DNA of 64,000 nt from Muricoccus harenae. GTDB taxonomy: Bacteria; Pseudomonadota; Alphaproteobacteria; Acetobacterales; Acetobacteraceae. The position numbers and the translations under genes are program-made. Of the stretch, positions 56,561 to 64,000 are shown one piece after another; the stretch's first letter is position 1, and each line of letters begins with the position of its first letter. Under the pieces are notes generated by a model, which was not told the origin of the DNA, made no database searches, and saw only the letters and a list, made by a program, of their open reading frames with translations. The stretch lies in assembly GCF_009848505.1 (NCBI RefSeq), contig NZ_WWDL01000028.1, forward strand, positions 1 through 64,000, in the 5' to 3' direction.

Positions 56561-57523
56561 ATGTCCGAGGTCACCACTGCTGAAGTGCCCTGGAGCCCGA
56601 AGCGAGCCGCACCTGGTGCGATCGCCCGACTGCTGGACAGCAAGCCTGTTCTGATCTTCCTCTGCCTGCTGCCGGCAGTCGGGCTGCTGCTGACCTTCCT
56701 GACCTATCCGCTCGGCCTGGGCATTTGGCTCGCCTTTACGGACACCCATGTGGGCCGAGGCGGCATCTTCGTCGGGCTCGAGAACTTTGAATCGCTCTGG
56801 TACGATAACGTGTTCTGGGGAGCCGTGTTCTACACGGTCTTCTACACAACCGTTGCCACGGTCCTGAAGTTCGGACTGGGGCTTTGGCTGGCACTTCTGC
56901 TGAACGAGAACGTGCCGCTCAAGTCCCTGATCCGCGCCATCATCTTGATGCCTTGGATCGTGCCGACCGTCCTGTCGGCGATCACCTTCTGGTGGATCTA
57001 CGACGCGCAGTTCTCGATCATCTCCTATGTGCTCGTGGACGTCCTGGGTTGGCGCACCACCTATATCGACTTCCTGGGCACGCCTTGGCATGCGCGATGG
57101 TCCCTCATTGCTGCGAATGTATGGCGCGGCATTCCCTTCGTAGCGATCTCGCTCCTGGCGGGGCTGCAGACCATCTCGCCTTCTCTTTACGAAGCGGCGC
57201 TCCTGGACGGAGCGTCGTCCTGGCAGCGCTTCCGCAAGATCACCGCCCCGCTGCTCATGCCGATCCTGGCTGTGGTGCTTACCTTCTCCGTGCTGTTCAC
57301 CTTTACGGACTTCCAGCTGGTCTATGCCATCACGCGCGGAGGCCCGATTAACTCGACACATCTGATGGCGACACTGGCTTTCCAGCGCGGCATTCCCGGT
57401 GGACAGCTCGGCGAAGGCGCAGCGATCGCGGTCTCGATGATCCCATTCCTGATCTTCGCGACCTTGTTCAGCTACTTCGCCCTCGCCCGGCGCAAGTGGC
57501 AGCAGGGAGACGACAATGAATAG
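56561..57523 (+). CDS. Sugar ABC transporter permease, first subunit (UgpA/MalF type)
   Basis: A 320-residue inner-membrane permease with six or so predicted helices. The cytoplasmic coupling EAA loop is EAALLDGASSWQRFRKITAPLL near 211. The first helix (about 30-52) follows a hydrophilic N-terminus. The last eight bases overlap the second permease gene, a mark of translational coupling. Together with the next gene it forms the membrane heterodimer served by the ATPase at 54095. Confidence 0.93.
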   Translation: MSEVTTAEVPWSPKRAAPGAIARLLDSKPVLIFLCLLPAVGLLLTFLTYPLGLGIWLAFTDTHVGRGGIFVGLENFESLWYDNVFWGAVFYTVFYTTVATVLKFGLGLWLALLLNENVPLKSLIRAIILMPWIVPTVLSAITFWWIYDAQFSIISYVLVDVLGWRTTYIDFLGTPWHARWSLIAANVWRGIPFVAISLLAGLQTISPSLYEAALLDGASSWQRFRKITAPLLMPILAVVLTFSVLFTFTDFQLVYAITRGGPINSTHLMATLAFQRGIPGGQLGEGAAIAVSMIPFLIFATLFSYFALARRKWQQGDDNE

Positions 57524-58388
57524 CTCCACAAGCGAAGGCGCGTTGCTCACCTGGCAGTCCGGCCCGCGGCGCGTCCTGACAGTCTATGTGCCGCTGGCCT
57601 GCTTCGTGTTCGTCCTGCTCTTCCCCTTCTACTGGATGACGATCACGACGTTCAAACCGAATGCGGAGCTCTACGACTACAAGACCTACAATCCATTTTG
57701 GGTGGTGCAGCCAACACTGGATAATATCAAGCGGCTGCTGTTCGAGACCTCCTACCCCCGATGGCTGATGACCACGATGCTGGTGGCGATCTGCTCGACG
57801 GTTCTGTCGATCTTCGCATCGGTCCTGGCCGCCAACGCTATCCAGCGACTGCGGTTCAAGGGCGCCAACTTGGTCGGGCTGGCCATCTACATTGCCTATC
57901 TTGTACCGCCATCCATCCTGTTCATCCCACTCGCGACGATGGTGTTCCAGCTGGGGCTTTTCGACAGCCCGGCGGCGCTGATCCTGACCTACCCGACCTT
58001 CCTGATCCCGTTCTGCACCTGGCTGCTGATCGGCTACTTCAGGTCCATCCCTTACGAGCTGGAGGAATGTGCGTTGATGGATGGTGCCTCACGGCTCCAG
58101 ATCCTCCGCAGGATTACCCTTCCCCTTGCGGTTCCCGGCCTGATCAGCGCAGGGATCTTCTCTTTCACTCTGTCCTGGAACGAGTTCATCTATGCGCTTG
58201 CCTTCATCTCATCTTCCGAGAAGAAGACTGTGCCCGTCGCGATCCTGACAGAGTTGGTTCAGGGTGACGTGTACCAGTGGGGGTCGCTGATGGCGGGCTC
58301 CTTGCTGGGGTCATTGCCGGTCGCGATATTTTATTCGTTCTTCGTTGACTACTACGTCTCTTCGCTCACGGGAGCGGTGAAGGAGTGA
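57516..58388 (+). CDS. Sugar ABC transporter permease, second subunit (UgpE/MalG type)
   Basis: A 290-residue permease with six predicted helices and the EAA coupling motif ECALMDGASRLQILRRITLPL near 188. The start overlaps the first permease by eight bases. Its stop at 58386-58388 is followed by a short ATG frame (58388, only 12 codons) that overlaps the FAH gene start, so ribosomes may re-initiate there. The transporter appears complete: binding protein, two permeases and ATPase. Confidence 0.93.
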   Translation: MNSSTSEGALLTWQSGPRRVLTVYVPLACFVFVLLFPFYWMTITTFKPNAELYDYKTYNPFWVVQPTLDNIKRLLFETSYPRWLMTTMLVAICSTVLSIFASVLAANAIQRLRFKGANLVGLAIYIAYLVPPSILFIPLATMVFQLGLFDSPAALILTYPTFLIPFCTWLLIGYFRSIPYELEECALMDGASRLQILRRITLPLAVPGLISAGIFSFTLSWNEFIYALAFISSSEKKTVPVAILTELVQGDVYQWGSLMAGSLLGSLPVAIFYSFFVDYYVSSLTGAVKE

Positions 58389-58407
58389 TGCTTGCGACCT
58401 TTGATCC

Positions 58408-59592
58408 ATGCCGCCTGACGGGCTGACCCTCAAAGCGGCCACGACACTGCCCGCGGACGCCGCACGGGCGACCCTCGTGGGGCGGATCTGGCGGCCTGAC
58501 GCGGATGGCCCATCCGTTGTGGCAATCCGAGCTGGGGAGGTGTTTGACGTCTCGGCCCGCTTCGCCACGGTGCGCGACCTGTGCGAGGCGAAGGACCCTG
58601 CCTTGTCCTTGAGCCGTACGGCTGGCGAGGCGCTAGGGCCATTGCAGGCCATACTGGAAAATACGCCTCAGGATGCACGAGATCCGTCCCGACCGTGGCT
58701 CCTGGCGCCGATTGATCTGCAAGCCATTAAGGCAGCAGGGGTCACCTTCGTGGCGTCGATGCTGGAGCGGGTGATCGAGGAGCGCGCCAAGGGCGACCCG
58801 GACGCCGCGCTGTCGATCCGCGCTGAGGTCTCCAGCCTGATCGGCGGCGATCTGAGAGGTCTCAAGCCCGGGTCCGCCGAGGCAGCGCGCGTAAAGGCCG
58901 TGCTGCAGGCGCGCGGTGTCTGGAGCCAGTATCTTGAGGTCGGGATTGGGCCCGATGCAGAGATCTTTACCAAGGCACAGCCGATGGCAGCCGTCGGCCC
59001 TGGAGCCGATATCGGAGTCCGCCCGGATTCAACCTGGAACAACCCCGAGCCCGAGATCGTCCTGGCATGCTCATCCGATGGGCGGATCGTTGGTGCCACC
59101 CTCGGGAATGATGTGAACCTGCGTGACTTCGAGGGCCGTTCGGCGCTTCTTCTGTCTAAGGCGAAGGACAACAACGCAAGTTGCGCTATCGGCCCGTTCC
59201 TCCGCCTGTTCGATGGGGGCTTCGGCCTAGGCGATGTACGCCGGGCCGTCATCTCGCTCCGGGTGGAGGGGCGTGATGGTTTCGTTCTTGATGGTGAATC
59301 GTCTCTGTCCGAGATCAGCCGGGACCCGGCCGATCTCGTGGGCCAAGCCATCAACGCACATCACCAGTACCCGGATGGCGCCGTGCTGTTCCTGGGCACC
59401 ATGTTCGCGCCTGTGAAGGATCGCCGGGAAGCTGGGCAGGGCTTTACCCATTACGTTGGCGATGTGGTTACGATCTCCTGCCCGTCTTTGGGCAGCCTTA
59501 TGAACCGCGTTCGCCACACGCATGACTGCGCGCCCTGGACCTACGGGCCGAGCCATCTGATGCGCAACCTCGCTCGGCGTGGCCTCGTGTAA
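58408..59592 (+). CDS. FAH-family protein (2-keto-3-deoxy-pentonate dehydratase, XylX-like)
   Basis: A 394-residue protein of the fumarylacetoacetate hydrolase family. Its metal site is in the core: EIFTKAQPMAAVG near 190, the ExE-type NNPEPEIVL near 211 and the GNDVNLRDFE block near 232. This longer branch includes Weimberg-pathway 2-keto-3-deoxy-xylonate/arabinonate dehydratases, which make 2-oxoglutarate semialdehyde. No ribosome site precedes the ATG at 58408, and a 12-codon ORF (58388) overlaps it. The downstream semialdehyde dehydrogenase is not in this window. Confidence 0.8.
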   Translation: MPPDGLTLKAATTLPADAARATLVGRIWRPDADGPSVVAIRAGEVFDVSARFATVRDLCEAKDPALSLSRTAGEALGPLQAILENTPQDARDPSRPWLLAPIDLQAIKAAGVTFVASMLERVIEERAKGDPDAALSIRAEVSSLIGGDLRGLKPGSAEAARVKAVLQARGVWSQYLEVGIGPDAEIFTKAQPMAAVGPGADIGVRPDSTWNNPEPEIVLACSSDGRIVGATLGNDVNLRDFEGRSALLLSKAKDNNASCAIGPFLRLFDGGFGLGDVRRAVISLRVEGRDGFVLDGESSLSEISRDPADLVGQAINAHHQYPDGAVLFLGTMFAPVKDRREAGQGFTHYVGDVVTISCPSLGSLMNRVRHTHDCAPWTYGPSHLMRNLARRGLV

Positions 59593-59770
59593 GGGACCAT
59601 TGCTCAGGGGTGAGGAAGGATTTGCGCCACGCCCCGAACATGGCGCGGGTCTATAAGCTGGCCCCGGGCGCCCTGCCATGTGGAAATGGTTCCCATCCGC
59701 GATGACACCGGTTTAACCTCCCCTGAAGCTGGCGGTCACAGCCAGCAGGCAATGTCCAGGGAGTAGATCG

Positions 59771-60763
59771 ATGCACCGCAGGAGCCTTCTGGCCGGCGCA
59801 ATGGCCACGCCCGCCCTACTGTCTATCCCCGCCCGTGCCCAGGGCACGATTACGCTGAACGGCGCCAGCCAGTTCGGCGACGAACACCCTTACACAAAGT
59901 CGATGGTCCGCTTCGAGGAGTTGGTGAAGCAGTATTACGGCCGTCCCGTCAACTTCGTGCTGCACAAGAACAGCAGCCTCGGCCTGGAGAAGCAGTATTT
60001 CGAGTATATGGCGCAGGGTCGCGCGGTAGACTACGCCGTCGTGTCGCCGGCGCATATGTCCACCTTCTCCCGCGCCGCGCCCTTTGTGGACGCGCCCTTC
60101 ATCTTTCGTGACCTTGCGCACTGGAACGCCGTGCTGGAGCAGGACCTGTTCAAGCCGGTGGCAGACGAGGTGGAGCGCCGCGCCCGCGTGGCCATGATAG
60201 GTTATGGCGGCGGCGGCGTACGCAACATCTTCTTCCGCAAGCCCATCCGGAATCTGGCCGAGTTGCGAGGCGCCAAGGTTCGTGTCCAGGGTGCGCCAAT
60301 CTGGAGCCGCACATTCGCCGCTGTGGGCATGTCACCCACCGTCATTGCCTATAACGAGATCTACAACGCCATCCAGAACAACGTCATCGACGGCGGCGAG
60401 AACGAGGCTGCGGGTGTCGAGCAAATGCGCTTCTACGAGGTGGCACCGGAACTTGCGATGACGCAGCACGCCATCACCATCCGGCCGCTCTGCTTCTCCG
60501 TCGCGACGCTTAACCGCCTGCCCAACGACTTGCAGGCGGCGGTCCGCCGTGCGGGCCGAGAGGCCAGCGCTTTCCATCGGGAGATGGAATCGAGCGAGGA
60601 CGGCAAGATCCTGGATAACCTCGAGCGTGCCGGCAAGCTGCGCCGGGTGGAGTTCACGCAGCGGGCCGAAATGAAGCGCCTCGTGGATCCGGTGATGACC
60701 GCCTACGCACGCGAGATCGAGGCGGAGAACATCCTGAACCGCATCAACGGGCTCGCCTCCTGA
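59771..60763 (+). CDS. TRAP transporter solute-binding protein (DctP family)
   Basis: A 330-residue periplasmic binding protein for C4-dicarboxylates, keto acids or sugar acids. A Tat-like MHRRSLLAGAMA signal ends near RAQ (residue 23). Conserved elements are the VNFVLHKNSSLGLE region, the FRDLAHWNAVLE segment near 115, the GAPIWSRTFAAVGMSPT block near 176 and NEIYNAIQNNVIDGGENEA near 198. AGGGAG 7 bases upstream sets the start, and a hairpin (59728-59746) lies just before it. dctQ and dctM follow on the same strand. Confidence 0.94.
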   Translation: MHRRSLLAGAMATPALLSIPARAQGTITLNGASQFGDEHPYTKSMVRFEELVKQYYGRPVNFVLHKNSSLGLEKQYFEYMAQGRAVDYAVVSPAHMSTFSRAAPFVDAPFIFRDLAHWNAVLEQDLFKPVADEVERRARVAMIGYGGGGVRNIFFRKPIRNLAELRGAKVRVQGAPIWSRTFAAVGMSPTVIAYNEIYNAIQNNVIDGGENEAAGVEQMRFYEVAPELAMTQHAITIRPLCFSVATLNRLPNDLQAAVRRAGREASAFHREMESSEDGKILDNLERAGKLRRVEFTQRAEMKRLVDPVMTAYAREIEAENILNRINGLAS

Positions 60764-60818
60764 TCGACTTGGCCGGGGCAGCTGTTCCGGCCATCCTTCC
60801 CCACATCGCGGAGGTCTC

Positions 60819-61331
60819 ATGGCCACTGCCATCCCGGCGGCACTTGCTGTGCTGCGCCGCCTGAACGGCGCCCTTGCGCGCGTCATCCTGTTGCTGCTGA
60901 TCGTTACCGTCGCCGTTCTGGTCGTTCCCGTCAGCCTGCAGATCTTCTCCCGCTACACCACCCTTATCCCGAACTACATCTGGACCGAGGAGCTTGCACG
61001 GTTCTGCCTCGTTTATGCCGTGATGCTCGGCGCCATGCTGGCGGTGCGGGAAGGTACGCATTTTGTCGTGGATGTCTTTCCACGACTGACGGCGCGCGGT
61101 GAAGCCAAGGTGGAGTTGATCTCCGGCGTGTTCGTGCTTCTCTTTGCCTTCGTCTTCCTATGGTGGGGGTGGGAGTTCACGGAGTTCGCTTTCTACCGGA
61201 TCAGCGAGCTGGCGGAGCTGCCACTTTGGATCATCCACATCGCCTGGCCCATCGCGGGGCTGGTCTGGATATTGTTCCAGACGGAGCGGATGCTCGGCGC
61301 GGCCTGTGTACTGCGTGGGAGAGAAGCGTGA
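60819..61331 (+). CDS. TRAP transporter small permease (DctQ family)
   Basis: A 170-residue four-helix inner-membrane protein. Helices are at about 20-45, 55-75, 95-120 and 130-155; WTEELARF in the middle is the DctQ family mark. It shares one base with the dctM start (TGATG). With DctP and DctM it makes a complete TRAP system driven by a sodium gradient. A GCGGAGG ribosome site precedes the ATG. Confidence 0.93.
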   Translation: MATAIPAALAVLRRLNGALARVILLLLIVTVAVLVVPVSLQIFSRYTTLIPNYIWTEELARFCLVYAVMLGAMLAVREGTHFVVDVFPRLTARGEAKVELISGVFVLLFAFVFLWWGWEFTEFAFYRISELAELPLWIIHIAWPIAGLVWILFQTERMLGAACVLRGREA

Positions 61332-62650
61332 TGGGAGGTAATATCCTTTCCCCAGGGAGTGCCGCGGAAATTCTGTTTGGCGTGTTCTTCCTGTTGCTGA
61401 TCCTGCGGGTTCCAGTGGCGGTGGCTCTCGGCCTCGCCTGCCTGCCAATCCTCCTGATCGAGCCGCGGCTTTCACCCACCACGCTCGCGCAGGAGACATT
61501 CAACGCCTATAATTCCTTTATACTTCTGGCGGTGCCCTTCTTCCTGCTCACCGCCAATCTGATGAACATCGGCGGTATTACCGACCGGCTGATGACCTTC
61601 TCCAGGAGCCTCGTCGGCCACTTCCCCGGCGGGCTTGCGCAGATCAACGTTGTGCTGTCGATCTTCTTCGCCGGCATCTCCGGAAGCAGCACGGCGGATG
61701 CCGCCAGCCAGTCCAAAATCTTCATTGAGGCGCAGCGGAAGGAGGGCTATGATGACAGCTTCTCCGTCGCCATCACAGCCGTATCCGCCGTGCTGGCCGT
61801 TATCATCCCACCGAGCATTCTGATGATCGTCTGGGGAGGTGTCCTGACGGTCTCGATTGGAGCGCTGTTTCTTGCTGGCATCATTCCCGGTCTGCTGATC
61901 GGGCTGGTGCAGATGGGCACCGTGCACGCCTATGCGAGGGCGCGTGGCTATCCAACCTATCCGCGCGCGACGATGCTGGAGGTGTTCCGGAGTTTTCTGG
62001 TTTCCATCCCAGCACTCACCACGCCGTTGATCATCATCGGCGGCAAGATATTTGGCTGGTTTACGGCGACCGAGAGCGCCTGCATCGCGGTGCTCTATGC
62101 GGGCTTCCTGTCACTCCTGGTCTATCGGGAGATGAACTGGCGCGGGCTTCTCGACGCATTGGGGGAGACTGGGCGGCTGGCCGGGGTGACGCTGTTCTGC
62201 GTTGGCACGGCCAGCGCTTTCGGCTGGTTGCTCGCCTTCTATGAAATTCCACAAGCCCTGTTGTCGAATGTTCGAAGCTGGGGGATGGGAGAGGTCGGGG
62301 TCGGCTTCTTCATTGCCTTCGTCTTTCTGGCCGTTGGCTGTTTCCTGGATGCCATCCCTGCCATCATCATCGTCGGTGCCATCCTGCAACCACTGACCCA
62401 AGGGGTCGGGATGGATCCCGTGCATTTCGCGATGATCGGCATCATCAGCCTGGCGTTCGGACTCGTGACGCCGCCTTACGGTCTTTGCCTGATGATTGCG
62501 TGTTCCGTGGCAGGGATTCGGGTGGCGGATGCGTTGAGGGACACGGTGATCATGCTCACGCCAATGCTGGCAGTGCTGGTGCTGATCATCCTCTTTCCCT
62601 CGATCGTGCTGTTCCTGCCGAGCCTGATTTCGCCGGAGTTCCTGCGATAG
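61331..62650 (+). CDS. TRAP transporter large permease (DctM family)
   Basis: A 439-residue membrane subunit with 11-12 helices. The family motif FAGISGSSTADA near 112 and the polar helices with the PPSILMIVWG segment near 157 are clear. The start ATG at 61331 shares its first base with the dctQ stop; the longer open frame overlaps dctQ and is not used. It completes the TRAP system beside the FAH gene, so a sugar acid or dicarboxylate is a plausible substrate. Confidence 0.94.
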   Translation: MGGNILSPGSAAEILFGVFFLLLILRVPVAVALGLACLPILLIEPRLSPTTLAQETFNAYNSFILLAVPFFLLTANLMNIGGITDRLMTFSRSLVGHFPGGLAQINVVLSIFFAGISGSSTADAASQSKIFIEAQRKEGYDDSFSVAITAVSAVLAVIIPPSILMIVWGGVLTVSIGALFLAGIIPGLLIGLVQMGTVHAYARARGYPTYPRATMLEVFRSFLVSIPALTTPLIIIGGKIFGWFTATESACIAVLYAGFLSLLVYREMNWRGLLDALGETGRLAGVTLFCVGTASAFGWLLAFYEIPQALLSNVRSWGMGEVGVGFFIAFVFLAVGCFLDAIPAIIIVGAILQPLTQGVGMDPVHFAMIGIISLAFGLVTPPYGLCLMIACSVAGIRVADALRDTVIMLTPMLAVLVLIILFPSIVLFLPSLISPEFLR

Positions 62651-62936
62651 GGCTGGCGCAGGCCGATAGGCAGCGCGCGGATCGGGAACCAGGAAACGAA
62701 CAATTGAAGAAGGACGGCGGACCCAGCGCCTTGGCATCCCGCCCCAATTTGGGTCATCCGGAGTTGGTTGATCGGTCCCAGCGCCGGTCCGCGGGGACGG
62801 TGTTCCTTCCCCTAGCCTGCTGCTGGCCCACTCTGCCACTGAGAGGAAAGCGACCCTGCCGTTCCGCGTCGAACCTGGCCTTCCCCGTGCCGTATGCCAC
62901 GCCTCGGGGGCAGCCTTCATCCTTCTTGGGCTGCTT

Positions 62937-63605
62937 ATGCCCCTCTCAGCAGACGCGGAGCCGACGGGCAACCGGGTGCAGCCCGTCCTCGCCAGCCAAG
63001 CGGTTCCGACCACGGTTGATTTCTCCGGCCGCCGCGCTCGCTTCCTGACCGCTGTCACCGAGGAGGCCCGGCAAAAGGGCATCCCTCCCGCCCTTGCCGA
63101 TGCCGTCGCGACGGTAGAGAGCGCCTATAACCCTGCGGCAGTGGGCGAGGACGGCGAAGTCGGATTGATGCAGATCCTGCCCTCCACGGCTGCCATGCTG
63201 GGCTTCCGTGGGAGCAATGCGGCACTCTCCGAACCGGGGACCAATATACGTTACGCTGTCGCCTATCTTGCCCGTGCCTGGGAACTCGCCGACGGCAACT
63301 TGTGCCGCGCGCTGATGAAGTACCGCGCCGGCCACGGCGAAGAGCGCATGTCTCCCCTCTCCGTTACCTACTGTCGCCGAGCCATCGCGCATCTGGCCAG
63401 CATTGGGTCACCCCTCGCCACCGGCCCCGGCGCTGTCCTTCCCCGCGCCATGCCGGGCCTTCCCCGTCGCAGCCGCGCAGTCGATCGCGTTGGGCTCACG
63501 AGCGCGGAGCGCGCCCGGTTGCGCCGAGGACAGCGCACAGCGGAGGACATCCGCCGCTATGAGGCTGCACAATTGGCTCGCGTGCGCGCCCTCACCTCCC
63601 GCTGA
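62937..63605 (+). CDS. Lytic transglycosylase, SLT family (N-terminus probably extends upstream)
   Basis: A peptidoglycan-cleaving lytic transglycosylase. The catalytic Glu is in TVESAYNP near residue 61, then GLMQILPST near 77 and the second SLT motif NIRYAVAYLARAW near 103. A basic tail (about 170-222) may bind the wall. From ATG 62937 it has 222 residues and no signal peptide. The frame stays open upstream and encodes a hydrophobic GAAFILLGLLMPLSADA stretch that would be a good signal peptide, but it has no ATG, GTG or TTG. A CTG at 62856 has a strong GAGAGGAAA ribosome site and may be the true start. Confidence 0.85.
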   Translation: MPLSADAEPTGNRVQPVLASQAVPTTVDFSGRRARFLTAVTEEARQKGIPPALADAVATVESAYNPAAVGEDGEVGLMQILPSTAAMLGFRGSNAALSEPGTNIRYAVAYLARAWELADGNLCRALMKYRAGHGEERMSPLSVTYCRRAIAHLASIGSPLATGPGAVLPRAMPGLPRRSRAVDRVGLTSAERARLRRGQRTAEDIRRYEAAQLARVRALTSR

Positions 63606-63743
63606 GCGAGGCGCTCCGGGCAGCGGAGAGGCCGCGGTCAGCCGGCAGAACCCGCTGCCACCGACGCCGCGAATCTGACGTCCGGTTAGGGCCGACTGAG
63701 CTTGCGGGATCAGGCGCAGAGAAATTTGGCCCGTAGACGTGGC

Positions 63744-64000
63744 TTACTCGATGCGCAGTCCCGCTTCCTTGACCACACGTCCCAATGTTTCGACTTCCTG
63801 GCGCGCTAGGGCCTCCATCTCCGTCAGGCTTAATGGCTTCAGCACGGCCCCGGCGGCCGTGGCGACCTCCTGCACCTTCGGCTGCGTCGTTGCATGCCGG
63901 AGAGCTGCATTGACCTTCTCCAGGATGTCGCGGGGCGTGCCTGCGGGAGCAAATACGGCGAACCATGCATCCACGGTATAACCCGGAAGACCTGCTTCGG
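63744..64000 (-). CDS. Bug-family substrate-binding protein, 5'-truncated by window end
   Basis: The C-terminal ~85 residues of a Bug protein. Reading in from the window edge gives EAGLPGYTVDAWFAVFAPAGTP, the closing signature of the family (compare EAGLPGFEVSVWHGLYAPKGTD in the Bug protein at 15831), then a C-terminal amphipathic helix and a TAA stop at 63744. It makes the third member of the family in 64 kb. The rest lies outside the window. Confidence 0.88.
   Translation of the reverse strand, partial: EAGLPGYTVDAWFAVFAPAGTPRDILEKVNAALRHATTQPKVQEVATAAGAVLKPLSLTEMEALARQEVETLGRVVKEAGLRIE

Noticed and set aside
58388-58426. 12-codon ATG ORF with an AGGAG ribosome site between the permease and the FAH gene
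   Set aside because: Too short and out of frame with the FAH gene; at most a re-initiation stop-over, so not annotated as a gene.

Overview
The window is one gene-dense stretch of a high-GC (roughly 70%) alphaproteobacterial chromosome. I infer an Acetobacteraceae-like organism (Roseomonas type) from the pheT architecture, three Bug-type solute-binding proteins, hyuAB-type genes and an ivd-mcc leucine operon. There is no rRNA, tRNA, CRISPR array, insertion sequence or prophage that I can support. Most of it is ordinary core and catabolic chromosome.

1-6177 is a mostly minus-strand run: metallophosphoesterase, a Ser/Thr kinase fused to a universal-stress domain, dCMP deaminase, dapF, ftsY and a creatininase-family amidohydrolase. 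They converge on the 3' end of an unknown proline-rich protein. 6396-10757 is the translation operon rpmI-rplT-pheS-pheT, whose leader and rplT-pheS spacer are rich in hairpins. 10823-17300 holds an AhpD-like protein, a YqjI/YqjH-like metal-responsive PadR plus siderophore reductase pair with a striking tandem palindrome, a potassium channel, lepA, a Bug protein and a receiver-only response regulator.

17370-27887 holds xanthine dehydrogenase (xdhAB), then ivd-mccB-mccA (leucine/isovalerate oxidation) and a convergent AsmA protein. 28236-30004 is a run of small proteins (cold shock and two hypotheticals) and a hemolysin III membrane protein. 30174-34758 is hyuA-hyuB-Bug, a translationally overlapping hydantoinase/oxoprolinase operon. 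34881-41179 holds an AlkB-like dioxygenase, RadC, a decayed IclR regulator, a response regulator, a perfect 15-bp hairpin, a MYG1-family protein and an M3 oligopeptidase. 41487-47027 holds a sulfite-oxidase-like molybdoenzyme, an MFS transporter, a peptide-type ABC binding protein and an M20 amidohydrolase.

47189-49837 is a lone, lower-GC gene for a large parallel beta-helix surface or secreted protein with a Cadherin/VCBS-like C-terminal domain. 50402-62650 is a sugar-acid catabolic island: IlvD/Edd dehydratase, KDG kinase, KDPG aldolase, a four-gene ABC sugar importer, an FAH-family 2-keto-3-deoxy-acid dehydratase and a complete TRAP transporter. It combines parts of a phosphorylative (Entner-Doudoroff) route and an oxidative (Weimberg-type) route. 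The window ends with a lytic transglycosylase and the 3' part of another Bug protein.

No wholly new system is obvious. The most interesting items are the tandem palindromic operator at 12811-12841, the competing hairpins before rpmI, the kinase-USP/phosphoesterase pair, the beta-helix gene, the hybrid sugar-acid locus, the IclR relic and a lytic transglycosylase whose signal peptide seems to need a non-standard start codon.
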